DNA from: a virus
Reading direction: 5' to 3' (one strand)
Length of the DNA: 24,502 bases
Virus record (IMG/VR): IMGVR_UViG_3300035701_001486
Location: 1-24,502 of that record
Both the position numbers and the translations under genes were made by a program. The notes under the pieces were generated by a model. That model was not told the DNA's origin. It did not search any database and worked only from the letters and a program-made list of their open reading frames with translations. Of the stretch, positions 7,299-15,472 are shown one piece after another. The first letter of the stretch is position 1. Each line of letters begins with the position of its first letter.

Positions 7299-8246
7299 GT
7301 TATCCTCCGAGTTAACGGTTCTAAACATGACACCATCATCATACTCTTCGTCTGCCGATTTTCTCCAGCCGCCATACTGCATGACAAGTCGTTCCTCCTG
7401 CTTGTATTTCGTTTCGTTCTCGTCGGCTATCGCCTGCTGCCTAGCGGCCCCCTCAGTATCGCCAGCGCGTAGTCTGCGGGTCGCCTCTTGCAATGCCCGA
7501 CGCGATGCGTTATTAAATCTTATCGCACGGCGAGAATGATGAAGTGCGCGCAGTTCATCTTTTCCATCTGCGTTTGGTTTTGTTTCGCTAGGTTTGCTTT
7601 CGCTCGGCTTGTCGCTGCTTGGCCCCCCTGCACTACCACCACCGCCCTCTCCAGGTGCAAACTGGCCGCCTTCGGGGGAGCCTGCGGGCTCATGGCTTTC
7701 GTTGAATTTGTCGATGTCCTCCCCTCGCGGGGCGTCGGCGTCGATCTCCGCGAAGGCGCCCTTCGTGAGCTTGACCTCCGCGAAGGTGCTTTCGTAGCAG
7801 GCGGGCAAGTCCACAAGCGAGACTTCGGACAGCGCGAAGTCCACGACGTGATGCTCGGGTTCTCCCGCCTTGTTGAACTTGATCTCGCGCTTGCAGGACG
7901 GGGCACCAATGCTGAATCCCGTCAGGACGCCTTCCTGCACCTTCTGCCAGGCGTCCCGACCATCGGCTGAATCGGAGAGTTTCGCGCCCACCCAGATGCG
8001 CTTGTTGACTTCATCGGGGATGACGGAGATAAGGCGGCCTATGGCTTTCGGTTGATGCATTTCACGGACCGGCCCGAGCGACTTCCCGCCCGTGACGCCG
8101 CCTACCGTGTCCGCGAGTTCCGCGAAGGCTTTCTTCGACGCCTCGAAATCAACGATTTCCCCCTGGCGGTCGAGGCTCTCTTGCGTGGCCGCCCCCCAGA
8201 CCTCGTGGAGTTCGTGATTGACCTTGAGGAAAGGGAGATTGACCAT
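6573..8246 (-). CDS. Fused prohead protease and scaffold protein (557 aa)
   Basis: Residues 8-165 match the HK97-type prohead (S78) protease layout. Likely catalytic His is at 64 (EMHQPKAIGR), likely Ser at 112 in LTGFSIG, and the conserved LSEVSLVDLPA strand is at 139-149. Residues 180-200 (FNESHEPAG...GGQFAPG) are a short motif of the type seen in head proteins that link to cargo or scaffold. A long Pro/Ala/Ser/Glu-rich low-complexity middle follows, with a single CPKCG pair near residue 429. The C-terminal ~130 residues are a helical, coiled-coil-like scaffold (ELQKAFSTGIEGLQKAVFAKLD...). The enzyme would clip itself, the scaffold and the capsid N-arm during maturation. An internal start for a separate scaffold is very likely (next entry). 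Confidence 0.82.
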   Translation of the reverse strand: MVNLPFLKVNHELHEVWGAATQESLDRQGEIVDFEASKKAFAELADTVGGVTGGKSLGPVREMHQPKAIGRLISVIPDEVNKRIWVGAKLSDSADGRDAWQKVQEGVLTGFSIGAPSCKREIKFNKAGEPEHHVVDFALSEVSLVDLPACYESTFAEVKLTKGAFAEIDADAPRGEDIDKFNESHEPAGSPEGGQFAPGEGGGGSAGGPSSDKPSESKPSETKPNADGKDELRALHHSRRAIRFNNASRRALQEATRRLRAGDTEGAARQQAIADENETKYKQEERLVMQYGGWRKSADEEYDDGVMFRTVNSEDNMSELEKAGKRIGASPKPGQHTPPGAQAPITPSLKPMEAPPTPAKSADNPSTGKPAGPHEEAATTISPPDMQGKAAEAPGATVTESYEEAATEHEAAGEAPPVANPPMPPAPIHAGCPKCGYVKEAAAGSDELQKAFSTGIEGLQKAVFAKLDAMASGQAELSKRLETLENTPMPGGPARTELPAGVAAVEKSGVGELRAAEMEQQLLIKAAAFVMDPLAKDAMLRQAATLDMKKILRGEKL

Positions 8247-8317
8247 CAGCCCCTTGGCGGGTATGCCAGTTTGCTCCGTAATCCCTGCCGTCTCTCCGCT
8301 GCTTCAAGAATATTGCC

Positions 8318-9964
8318 CTACGATTTGTCGTTTGTCAATAGTAACTTGTCGATTTCTTCTCCGATCAGTTTTGCGGCACGCTCGAAGCCCGTGAAGAACT
8401 CCTCCAACAAGTCGGCGGATAGCTCGATCTTCGTGCGTTCCTTGCCCGCCTTTTCGATCTCCTTGCCGATATCCCGCATATGCGTGGATGTGACGGACAC
8501 GACGCGGCGCAGCACCGCAAAGGCGGATTTGTTCTCTAACACGCTCGCACGCAACGCCAGGGCGAACTTCTCGTTCTTGGCGTACTTGCGGACCATGTTG
8601 CCCTTCATGGGGTCGAGGTTCTTCATCTTCCAGATGTGGCGCTTGCCCTCGACGCACATCTTCTCCACGGCTTGCAGTTCGTTGCGCAGGCGCTTGATCT
8701 CGTAGTCGAAATCATCGGCATCCCATTCTGAAGGCTTGGCGTGGGCGGCCTTGAGTAGCCCCGCCACGTCGCGCTTGTCGCCGCAGTATTGCTCGGCGAC
8801 CTGCTTCAACGGCATCTCCACGGTGCCGCGGATCTTTGCGCCGGCGGGGGATGTCTGGATGATCGGCTGTTTCGTGTTCGCTACGATGATCTCGAAGCCC
8901 GTGATGTAGCTCCTCATGTTCGGCAGCGTCCTGACCGTACCGCCGCCCACGCGGTTGACCTCCACATACTTCGTCTCGGGGAAGGCATTCAGCTTGCCGC
9001 CCCAAGTGTGTGTCACGCCTTCCGCGTGCGTCTGCTCGCCGGGGAAGGCCAAGTCCACGCCCACCAGCATGAGCGGACTGCACCCCATAAGACGGGCGAG
9101 ATGTAGAGACGTATGCGCCACCGTCTGCGCCTTCCAATCGACCGTGCGCAAGCCACCATCAAACCTCCTCGCCCATTCCCATACGGCGATGCCGCAATCC
9201 GATACGATCTTCGGGCCTTTCCAGAGTTCAGGCACTTCGGGCCAGCAATCGCCATCCCAAAACAGCGTCGTGTCGGGATGTATCTTCGCGCCCTCGTAGA
9301 ACTTCATGCAGCCTTCCGCCATGTCCAACTGCGCCACGATGTGCGGGTCTATGCCTTCCTTGACGAGCAGCTTGAAGGATTTCCCTACGCTCACGATCAA
9401 CATACGATCCCGGTACTCGCGCAGGATCGGCAACGCATCATTGAGCGACGGCCCCGATGCGACCACGGCCGCGGGTACGCCTTGGAGTGCCTCGAGGTAA
9501 TTCCCCACGGGCTGCGAATGTCGCAACTGCTGGAGGTTGCGGATGCCGTTCAGCGTCAGCCTGTCCGCGTGTACGAACAGCGTATTGATGTCCACTTGCC
9601 GCTGGTTGATCGCGCTGCCCAGGGCATCGGCAAGCACAAGCTGAAACTGACTCGTCCCGTTCTCTCCAGGGGGCGTCAGGATCTGTATCTCGAATGCCTC
9701 GCTCGCGTCGATGAACTTCTTCAGCGCATCCTGCACGGGACCGAGTTCCGGCCCGGCCTGGCAGACTACGCGGGGATCGCCCATGCGCCCGCAACCATCG
9801 AGCACCTTGAAGTCCTCCACGTTGCGCGATACTAGAAACAGCCACTTGCCGGGGGCGACACGCTCCAGGACATCGAGCGCGTCCGCGCCGTCGGGCCCGA
9901 GGCCGTTGACGATGTACGCATCGGAACTGCCGTCACCGAAATTCTGATCCACGTATGCCGACAT
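8318..9964 (-). CDS. DUF115 / Maf-like glycosyltransferase-type protein in head operon (548 aa)
   Basis: Start chosen at ATG 9964, which has a GGAGGAGGA upstream; the longer open frame lacks one and is Arg/Gly-rich. Residues ~165-215 carry the DUF115 (MptE-like) signature: ASGPSLND (169-176), a strand/helix, GIDPH (204-208) and QLD. A later LMLVGVDLAF around residue 310 precedes GEQTHAEGV, also typical. Family members include flagellin glycosyltransferases of the Maf group and the pterin enzyme MptE, so sugar-nucleotide use is likely. The C-terminal ~170 residues are helical and charged and look unlike the catalytic core. It is unusual to find such a gene between a MuF-like gene and the protease; it might decorate the virion or act on the host surface. 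Enzyme activity is inferred. Confidence 0.8.
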   Translation of the reverse strand: MSAYVDQNFGDGSSDAYIVNGLGPDGADALDVLERVAPGKWLFLVSRNVEDFKVLDGCGRMGDPRVVCQAGPELGPVQDALKKFIDASEAFEIQILTPPGENGTSQFQLVLADALGSAINQRQVDINTLFVHADRLTLNGIRNLQQLRHSQPVGNYLEALQGVPAAVVASGPSLNDALPILREYRDRMLIVSVGKSFKLLVKEGIDPHIVAQLDMAEGCMKFYEGAKIHPDTTLFWDGDCWPEVPELWKGPKIVSDCGIAVWEWARRFDGGLRTVDWKAQTVAHTSLHLARLMGCSPLMLVGVDLAFPGEQTHAEGVTHTWGGKLNAFPETKYVEVNRVGGGTVRTLPNMRSYITGFEIIVANTKQPIIQTSPAGAKIRGTVEMPLKQVAEQYCGDKRDVAGLLKAAHAKPSEWDADDFDYEIKRLRNELQAVEKMCVEGKRHIWKMKNLDPMKGNMVRKYAKNEKFALALRASVLENKSAFAVLRRVVSVTSTHMRDIGKEIEKAGKERTKIELSADLLEEFFTGFERAAKLIGEEIDKLLLTNDKS

Positions 9965-9987
9965 GACGCTCCTCCTCCATAGGCGAC

Positions 9988-10614
9988 CTATTGCGGCGGG
10001 TGTGCCTCCGTGCGGGTGCGCTGGCCCTTCGGCGTGATAACCCACGCGTTATCACAGTTCAGGTGAGGCAAGTCCGGGTATCCAGCATCTTCCGCTTGTT
10101 CCTTCGTGTACGGACCTCGCTCACGTATATCTGCGCAGACGTCACATTCTTCATGGCCGGGGCGTCCGAGGTCCATATGAGGAAACGAGATTTCGTAGTC
10201 CCAATCGCTATCGTCCAGTACAGCACGCGCACCCTCGTTCTGCCCCGTGGCGTATTCGGTGTGCGTGATGAGGTCTGCTTTCTGGTCTGCAAGCGTGCGG
10301 GCGTAGTCATAGAGTTTCACCTTGATCTGTTCGGGCGTCAGCTTCTCCTCGCGCAGCGTCAGTATCTTCTGGCGTATCAGCCCGGCGTAACTGTCGAGCG
10401 ATTGCTCGATGATGCCCATGCGGTGATGGAGAGCCTGGGGAAAAAGCGAGCCCGCGTCCTCGAGCGAGCCCTCGAGGTCGAGCGCCCCGGCGGTGGCCGC
10501 CATGCCATCCGCGTATCCATCGGCGTACAAGCCGCCGATCAACACGATGATGCGGCGCTTCTCCTCTAGGTTCATGCCCTCGCCGTAGGGGCTGCCGATC
10601 AGATCGTCCGTCAC
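9988..10614 (-). CDS. MuF-like head morphogenesis protein (208 aa)
   Basis: The C-terminal third holds the MuF/SPP1-gp7 signature: HEECDVCADIRERGPYT, then YPDLPHLNCDN. This is the Cys/His-containing minor head protein motif. The remainder is helical (EEKLTPEQIKVKLYDYARTLADQKADL). At 208 residues it is shorter than most MuF proteins, lacking a large N-terminal domain. I chose the GTG at 10614 because it forms a GTGA overlap with the stop of the upstream small gene, matching local practice. The ATG at 10575 is the alternative. These proteins are packaged minor capsid components and sit beside the portal gene, as here. Role in DNA ejection or head assembly is family knowledge. Confidence 0.75.
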   Translation of the reverse strand: MTDDLIGSPYGEGMNLEEKRRIIVLIGGLYADGYADGMAATAGALDLEGSLEDAGSLFPQALHHRMGIIEQSLDSYAGLIRQKILTLREEKLTPEQIKVKLYDYARTLADQKADLITHTEYATGQNEGARAVLDDSDWDYEISFPHMDLGRPGHEECDVCADIRERGPYTKEQAEDAGYPDLPHLNCDNAWVITPKGQRTRTEAHPPQ

Positions 10615-10841
10615 GCTCGGGCCACTTCCTTCCTCACGTCCCGCAGCCAATCCATGTAATCGCCGTGGGTCTTGCCGCTGGCCTTCTGCGCGGCTTCCTT
10701 GTACTTCTCGGGATGATGCGTGAGCATGTCGATCATCTCGTCAAGCTTGTAGAGCAAGTCGTGCTTGCTCGTCGCCTGCATCGACTGCATCAGGCTTTCG
10801 AGTAGGTTGATCCGCTGCTTCTGGGTGCGATTCCTGCCCAT
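10611..10841 (-). CDS. Small helical protein in head operon (76 aa)
   Basis: A 76-residue, highly helical, basic protein (NLLESLMQSMQATSKHDLLYKLDEMIDML; then KYKEAAQKASGKTHGD). It lies between the cysteine-containing 72-aa gene and the MuF-like gene. The ATG follows the previous stop by two bases, with AAAGGAG about a dozen bases upstream. It belongs to no family I recognise. The codon usage and position in a tight operon make it a real gene. Its size and helical content would suit a small head accessory protein or assembly factor. Confidence 0.7.
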   Translation of the reverse strand: MGRNRTQKQRINLLESLMQSMQATSKHDLLYKLDEMIDMLTHHPEKYKEAAQKASGKTHGDYMDWLRDVRKEVARA

Positions 10842-10843
10842 CG

Positions 10844-11062
10844 CTAGACGCTCCTTTCCTCGAATAGTTCACACGTTTTTGCGGATTCGAGCGCCGACTT
10901 CAAGTCGAATTGATCCATCCCGTATATACTGAACTTGCCTTTATGCTTTTCGCATCCCATGAACGCTTCCGCTCCCGGCGTCAAATCGGAAAACCCCTCG
11001 CTTCCTCCGTCAAAACTGAAATGCTTACACAACCAGCAAAGCCGCTGCTCATTGTCGATCAT
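10844..11062 (-). CDS. Small cysteine-containing protein next to the portal gene (72 aa)
   Basis: The protein has a CWLC pair near the N-terminus, a Cys at about residue 37 (FMGCEKH) and another near the C-terminus (AKTCELF). That pattern could bind one zinc ion or a metal cluster. I place the start at ATG 11062, which overlaps the portal stop by one base (TGATG) and stands six bases after GGAG. The GTG one codon earlier is the alternative. No family recognised. It is tightly coupled between portal and the 76-aa gene, so it is probably made with the head proteins. Confidence 0.65.
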   Translation of the reverse strand: MIDNEQRLCWLCKHFSFDGGSEGFSDLTPGAEAFMGCEKHKGKFSIYGMDQFDLKSALESAKTCELFEERSV

Positions 11063-12933
11063 CACACGCTCCTTTCCACCTCGGCCTCCAGGGCCGCACG
11101 CAACCTTGACCGCAAGTCCCCCGCCATGTGCGCCATATCGCCCTTCGTCGGCGGTTGCAACCTCACCGGGGGCGGTGTCCCCCGATGCGCCGCGAACAGC
11201 CGCTTGATCTCCTCGGGGATGCTCATAGGCGTGACCGCCTTGCGGATAAGGTCCGCTTCCTCATCCCCGATAAATTCGGTTTCAAACGACGACTTGGACA
11301 GCTTGCCCTCGCGGAGCCGTGCAAGCGCCCAGCGCTCCCATTCGCCCAGCTCGGCCAAGCGCGCCTTCAACATCGCCTTTTGCGTAAAGGCAGGGGGCGG
11401 GGCTTTCTCCTGCGCGGGCGGCTCTGCCGGCGCACCCGACGCCACGGGCGGCTGCTGCATCTGCGCGGCCATCTGCTGCTGCATCTGCTGACGCTGCGCC
11501 TCCTCACGCGCCAACGATTCCCGCGTGGGGAATACCTGATAGCCCCCGCCGGTCATGATGCCTGGCGGTATATCAAGGGGCTTCATGCCCTCTTCCTCGC
11601 GCACCTCGTCGAGCGTCAGCACGCCGACCTTGATATATTCGACGTTGCGCTCGACGCGCTTCATCTGCAAGCGCCCGCGATCCGTGATCCAGTTGAAGTT
11701 CAGCCAGGGCATCGCCAGCTCGTGGTCGATGATCTCGTTGACCATCTTCTCGATGAACTGCTTCAACACCGCCACGCCTCCCTCGGCTTCGGAATCGCCA
11801 AGCTCCTCCGCTACGCTGCGATTCGTCATCGAGATGAACGGTATCGGGCTGATACCGCAGGCGAAACAGAATACACGCGCCATCCATTCATCGAAGCTGT
11901 TCTTCGTGTTGTAGAGTTCGTCCTCCTTGAACTTCGTCAGGTTGAAGCCTTCGGGTACGAACTTGATGCGGCTGCGGTTCTGGATATCTCCCGCCAAGAG
12001 CGAATCCCAATACTCCTGCCATTGCCTGATCTCCTCGGGCGTCCAGTCTTTCGGCACGCTGCCCACGCCCGTGGGGATGTTCCCGTCCGTGAATTGCGCG
12101 AGCTGCATCAACTCCCGCCGCATCCCCTGGTTGATCGTGACGGCCGTTTGCTCCGTGGGCGGGTATCCATAAAACTTATTCGCCCGCCGCGTCATCGGCC
12201 TGTAGATCAACTCCTCCCGCGTCATGTTCGCATACGGCACGCCGTAGAGGAACTGCTGATACGCCGGGATCGGACGCACCGTGGACGATATCGGCTCGAA
12301 TCCACGCGTGTCGCATAGCGCCTTGATGGTGCTGCCGTCGATCACCTCCAACGCCCACAACTTGCCGTTGCGCGACCGATGCTTGTAGATCGCCAGCGCA
12401 TCGAGTACGAGGATCTCCTCCAACACCATGCCGAGCCATTCGTGCCACGAGTGGCGCTTGTCGGGCTTCTCCCAGAACTCCTTGCAGACGGCGATATCCG
12501 CCGAGTAGTCCACGCCGCTGTCGGTTTCCTGCGGCACGATGTCCCATTCGTGGGCCTTCAACGAGTTCTTGATATGCTCGATGATGATCCTGATGATCGT
12601 GTACTCCCCGAGGGAGCGCAGTTGCGCGAAGCTGACTTGTTCCGTCGAGCGCGGCTGGATGGCGATGTTGTAGCCGGGCGTGAACTGGAACTTGCGCGGG
12701 GGTTCGCCGGGCGGCTGCTTGGGCGTCAACGGCACGTTGCCCGTCAACCAGGGGTCTTTGCCGAGGAACACGTCGTCGTACTGGTGCATCCCCGAGAGGA
12801 AGCTCGATTCCGCCGGCGTCATCAGCCCTACGCTCTTGGCGAGCTTGCCCGCGGCGCCCAGGAGCTTGAACAGCGGCCCCGTCTTTTTAGATGCCGAGGG
12901 ACCGGGCTTCGTCGATTTGTCGTTGTCTGCCAT
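11062..12933 (-). CDS. HK97-type portal protein (623 aa)
   Basis: This is a long portal protein with the expected central fold: EQVSFAQLRSLGEYTIIRIIIE, followed by a crown/stem region. The stretch SIIRI... to PFISMTNRSVAEELGDSEA (about residues 105-390) is the part most like HK97-type portals. A Gln-rich low-complexity stretch (QRQQMQQQMAAQMQQ) and a charged tail (ELGEWERWALARLREGK) make up the C-terminal ~150 residues. I start at ATG 12933, supported by AGGGGG upstream. That places it 47 bp inside the end of the terminase gene. Twelve portal subunits would form the DNA entry ring and bind the large terminase. Confidence 0.85.
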   Translation of the reverse strand: MADNDKSTKPGPSASKKTGPLFKLLGAAGKLAKSVGLMTPAESSFLSGMHQYDDVFLGKDPWLTGNVPLTPKQPPGEPPRKFQFTPGYNIAIQPRSTEQVSFAQLRSLGEYTIIRIIIEHIKNSLKAHEWDIVPQETDSGVDYSADIAVCKEFWEKPDKRHSWHEWLGMVLEEILVLDALAIYKHRSRNGKLWALEVIDGSTIKALCDTRGFEPISSTVRPIPAYQQFLYGVPYANMTREELIYRPMTRRANKFYGYPPTEQTAVTINQGMRRELMQLAQFTDGNIPTGVGSVPKDWTPEEIRQWQEYWDSLLAGDIQNRSRIKFVPEGFNLTKFKEDELYNTKNSFDEWMARVFCFACGISPIPFISMTNRSVAEELGDSEAEGGVAVLKQFIEKMVNEIIDHELAMPWLNFNWITDRGRLQMKRVERNVEYIKVGVLTLDEVREEEGMKPLDIPPGIMTGGGYQVFPTRESLAREEAQRQQMQQQMAAQMQQPPVASGAPAEPPAQEKAPPPAFTQKAMLKARLAELGEWERWALARLREGKLSKSSFETEFIGDEEADLIRKAVTPMSIPEEIKRLFAAHRGTPPPVRLQPPTKGDMAHMAGDLRSRLRAALEAEVERSV

Positions 12934-15472
12934 CCACGACCCCCTCTTGCCGAAGTGCCTGCGTAGCACCAGGGACATCACTCATGCCCCTCACCGATGC
13001 CGCCTCTTTATCTTGTACCCCGCTTTTGTTGAGATTGCAAGCGCGAGCCCGCATATATTCCAAGAGTCCCCAGTTGGCCTTGCCCTTGGCGGCTACGGCG
13101 TCGGCTATCGCGGGCGGTACGGACGCAAGCGCGAGCGCATCGGCGCGGTCTGGAGAATACCCGAGCCGACGCTTCGCTTCCGCCTTCTCCTCAAGCTTGA
13201 TCTGCCCTTTGCTCGTCATCTTGTACCTCAATACGCTCAAGTCGCGTAGCAGCTTCTTGTCGGAGGGATCGAGCGCGATCTCGCCCGTCCTGAACCTCTC
13301 CCGCAACACCCAGAAGATTTCGGATCGTGCGTTAGCGTACTTCTCCTGATCGCTCGAATTGCTGCCGAAGTTGATAGCCTTGATTCGATGCCCCTGCTCT
13401 ACGAGTCTATCGGTTACGCCACCGCCCAGGCCCGTGTCGTCCACCATGACGTTCTCGTAGGAGATGCCCTCCGATGCGAACTTGATGATCCTCCCCGTCG
13501 TGTCCATCAAGTCAGCGCCTTGCACGGCGTGGACACAACGGAACTTGATGCCCTCGCCCTTGTAGAATACCGTTTGATCCGAGCCGAAACGTGCGATGTC
13601 GCAACCGAGCGCCGCGGCAAGCCCTGTCGGCGCATCGTTCCACTTGGCGTATGCCTTCTCGATCCACGCCAGGGGGATCAGCGTATCCGCTACGTCATCG
13701 GGGAATACGCCGAGTACACGCGCCTTCCAAACGGGGCTATCCTCGCCGAACTCTTGCCGTATCTCCTCGATCCATTGTTTCGAGCAGTAGGACGACAAGC
13801 GGCTGTCAAGCGTGAACTGCTTATACATCGCCGCGTTGCGCGTGAACATGGCGTAGAATTCGCTGTCGGGCTCGTACGTCGCGTTGCCGATACAAAGTTC
13901 CCGCGCCTCCCCTACGGAAGTCATCAGCGAGTTGATTCCCGGCCAGATACGCGCCTCCACGCCAGGCGCTTCCGTCACGATCACAAGCAAGTTGGGGGAG
14001 TGAAACCCCTGGAACGCATTCGAGTCCTTCGCCGTGAACCCGATGATGAAGTGCTCGCTGTCTACCTTGCCGTCGGGAAGGAAGCTCTTGAGCATGGAGT
14101 CGTTTAACTCCCCGCCGATCTCGTATCGCGCATGGTTGTACGCGGCCTTTAGTTCCCCCCAGGTGATGTAGTTGACCTGGCGCTCGGTGGGGCCTGTGAT
14201 GACGACCTTCGACGGATAGTGCGTCAAGTGAAACCACAACCCGAGGCGGGCGGAACAGAAGTCCTTCCCGCAGTTCCTAAGCACCATGTAGTCAGCGCCG
14301 AGTATGCGATGATTCCCGTCTACGTTGAACCCGTAGTAGCCTCCCTCTCCAAGATATTCAATCTTTTCTATCCCGAATCGCGTCACGATCCTTGATGGTC
14401 CGCGTACATACTTCTTCCGCTTGATGCGGCATGGAATCGGGAAGTTGAACGACATGTACACGCGCCAGTAGACTCCCTCGGTGTGATGCGTTGCGTCAAA
14501 GTCCGTCGATACATACTTTGGGCTCATGTGCGCACTCCCTCCTACCGAGCGCACAAGCTCAACGATCTGCTCCGATAACTCGCGCCGCTTCTGGATGAAG
14601 TCGTAGCAGCCAGGACGGATCATGGAACCATCCGTATCCAACAGCCCCGCCAACAACTCAAGCCTATCCTTCCGAGTGGACAGCATATAATCAGCGGGTA
14701 TGTGCTTGTTCTTGAATACGCCGATCTCCTTCAGTTTCTCAACGAATGGATTCCTATGCTGCCTTCTGAACAATCCCCCATCATAGCTCGTTGATATCCA
14801 CCAGTTCTTCCCGTTCTTGTTGGGAGATAACCAACATCCGATGGAGTCGGAATATCGTTTCAATTCCTCGATGACCTCTTCATCCGTGTTGCAGAAGTCG
14901 CCCCCCCCCTCGTATCCATCTCCGAGCCACACGCCAAGGATGTACGGTGGGATCGGCTGATACTTCTTCGTATATTCAGCACTCGCCCTGAATCCTGCAT
15001 GACGCCGCCTTTTCTCCTTCGCCCATGCCGCTACATCCTCGATGGCCTCCTCGCATACGTCCCCCGTCTTGTATGCGTAGTGAGATGCCATCGCAACCAG
15101 GACAAGTTCATGCGGGCCGTTGTGGATGTACTCGGTCCCATCTCGATACGTCACCTTGAACATCCTGTCGCGCCCGTGATACAGGCAGCGCACGCGCCTG
15201 GGGGTTGAATCGTCCCCCATCAGAAGGTCATCGACTTCGATATCCTCTACGGACTTTACGCTCCCGTCGTACATCCTGAACATCGTCCCAGCCGCGAAGC
15301 ATGAATGCCCTGATTTCGCAACAAACCGCCGATGCTTCGGGAACTGCGATATCATCTCCTCCTGCTGCCTGTCGAGTTTGTCGCCGAGGACTTCGTTGAA
15401 GAAATAGATCGGATCTTCGATGGATTTCCTAAGCGCCTTGACGCACAACTCGGGGTCAGTGATTTTGTCCAT
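12887..15472 (-). CDS. Terminase large subunit with intein in its P-loop (861-aa precursor)
   Basis: The start is ATG 15472, overlapping the small terminase end by 17 bp; the frame upstream is an Arg/Ser-rich shadow. Residues 1-57 are the N-terminal ATPase region ending KSGHS. Residues 58-400 are the intein, and the ATPase continues with CGKDFCSARL. The joined protein (518 aa) reads SGHS+CGKD at the P-loop, and its Walker B region is LLVIVTEAPGV, with Thr where Asp is usual. The nuclease domain has GCDIARFGSDQT, VDDTGLGGG and SPDRADALAL, the three RNase-H-like acidic motifs. The enzyme pumps and cuts phage DNA at the portal. Family call is firm; the atypical P-loop and Walker B residues are noted for checking. 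Confidence 0.9.
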   Translation of the reverse strand: MDKITDPELCVKALRKSIEDPIYFFNEVLGDKLDRQQEEMISQFPKHRRFVAKSGHSCFAAGTMFRMYDGSVKSVEDIEVDDLLMGDDSTPRRVRCLYHGRDRMFKVTYRDGTEYIHNGPHELVLVAMASHYAYKTGDVCEEAIEDVAAWAKEKRRRHAGFRASAEYTKKYQPIPPYILGVWLGDGYEGGGDFCNTDEEVIEELKRYSDSIGCWLSPNKNGKNWWISTSYDGGLFRRQHRNPFVEKLKEIGVFKNKHIPADYMLSTRKDRLELLAGLLDTDGSMIRPGCYDFIQKRRELSEQIVELVRSVGGSAHMSPKYVSTDFDATHHTEGVYWRVYMSFNFPIPCRIKRKKYVRGPSRIVTRFGIEKIEYLGEGGYYGFNVDGNHRILGADYMVLRNCGKDFCSARLGLWFHLTHYPSKVVITGPTERQVNYITWGELKAAYNHARYEIGGELNDSMLKSFLPDGKVDSEHFIIGFTAKDSNAFQGFHSPNLLVIVTEAPGVEARIWPGINSLMTSVGEARELCIGNATYEPDSEFYAMFTRNAAMYKQFTLDSRLSSYCSKQWIEEIRQEFGEDSPVWKARVLGVFPDDVADTLIPLAWIEKAYAKWNDAPTGLAAALGCDIARFGSDQTVFYKGEGIKFRCVHAVQGADLMDTTGRIIKFASEGISYENVMVDDTGLGGGVTDRLVEQGHRIKAINFGSNSSDQEKYANARSEIFWVLRERFRTGEIALDPSDKKLLRDLSVLRYKMTSKGQIKLEEKAEAKRRLGYSPDRADALALASVPPAIADAVAAKGKANWGLLEYMRARACNLNKSGVQDKEAASVRGMSDVPGATQALRQEGVVDGRQRQIDEARSLGI
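14273..15301 (-). other. Intein (343 aa) with LAGLIDADG homing endonuclease, inserted in terminase P-loop
   Basis: The splice region begins Cys-Phe-Ala-Ala-Gly-Thr (CFAAGT, block A) and ends VLRN, followed by Cys as +1 residue. Block B is GPHELV; block F is YGFNVDGNHRILG. Two LAGLIDADG-type motifs (ILGVWLGDG and LLAGLLDTDG) mark a DOD-family endonuclease in the centre. The penultimate residue is Arg, not the usual His, so splicing may need a variant mechanism or be slow. The insertion point is inside the ATPase P-loop, so only spliced terminase should be active. By eye this stretch is less GC-rich than the flanks, in keeping with transfer. Confidence 0.88.

Noticed and set aside
11128-12318. 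396-aa plus-strand open frame opposite the portal gene
   Set aside because: Arg/His/Leu-rich shadow frame of the portal gene.
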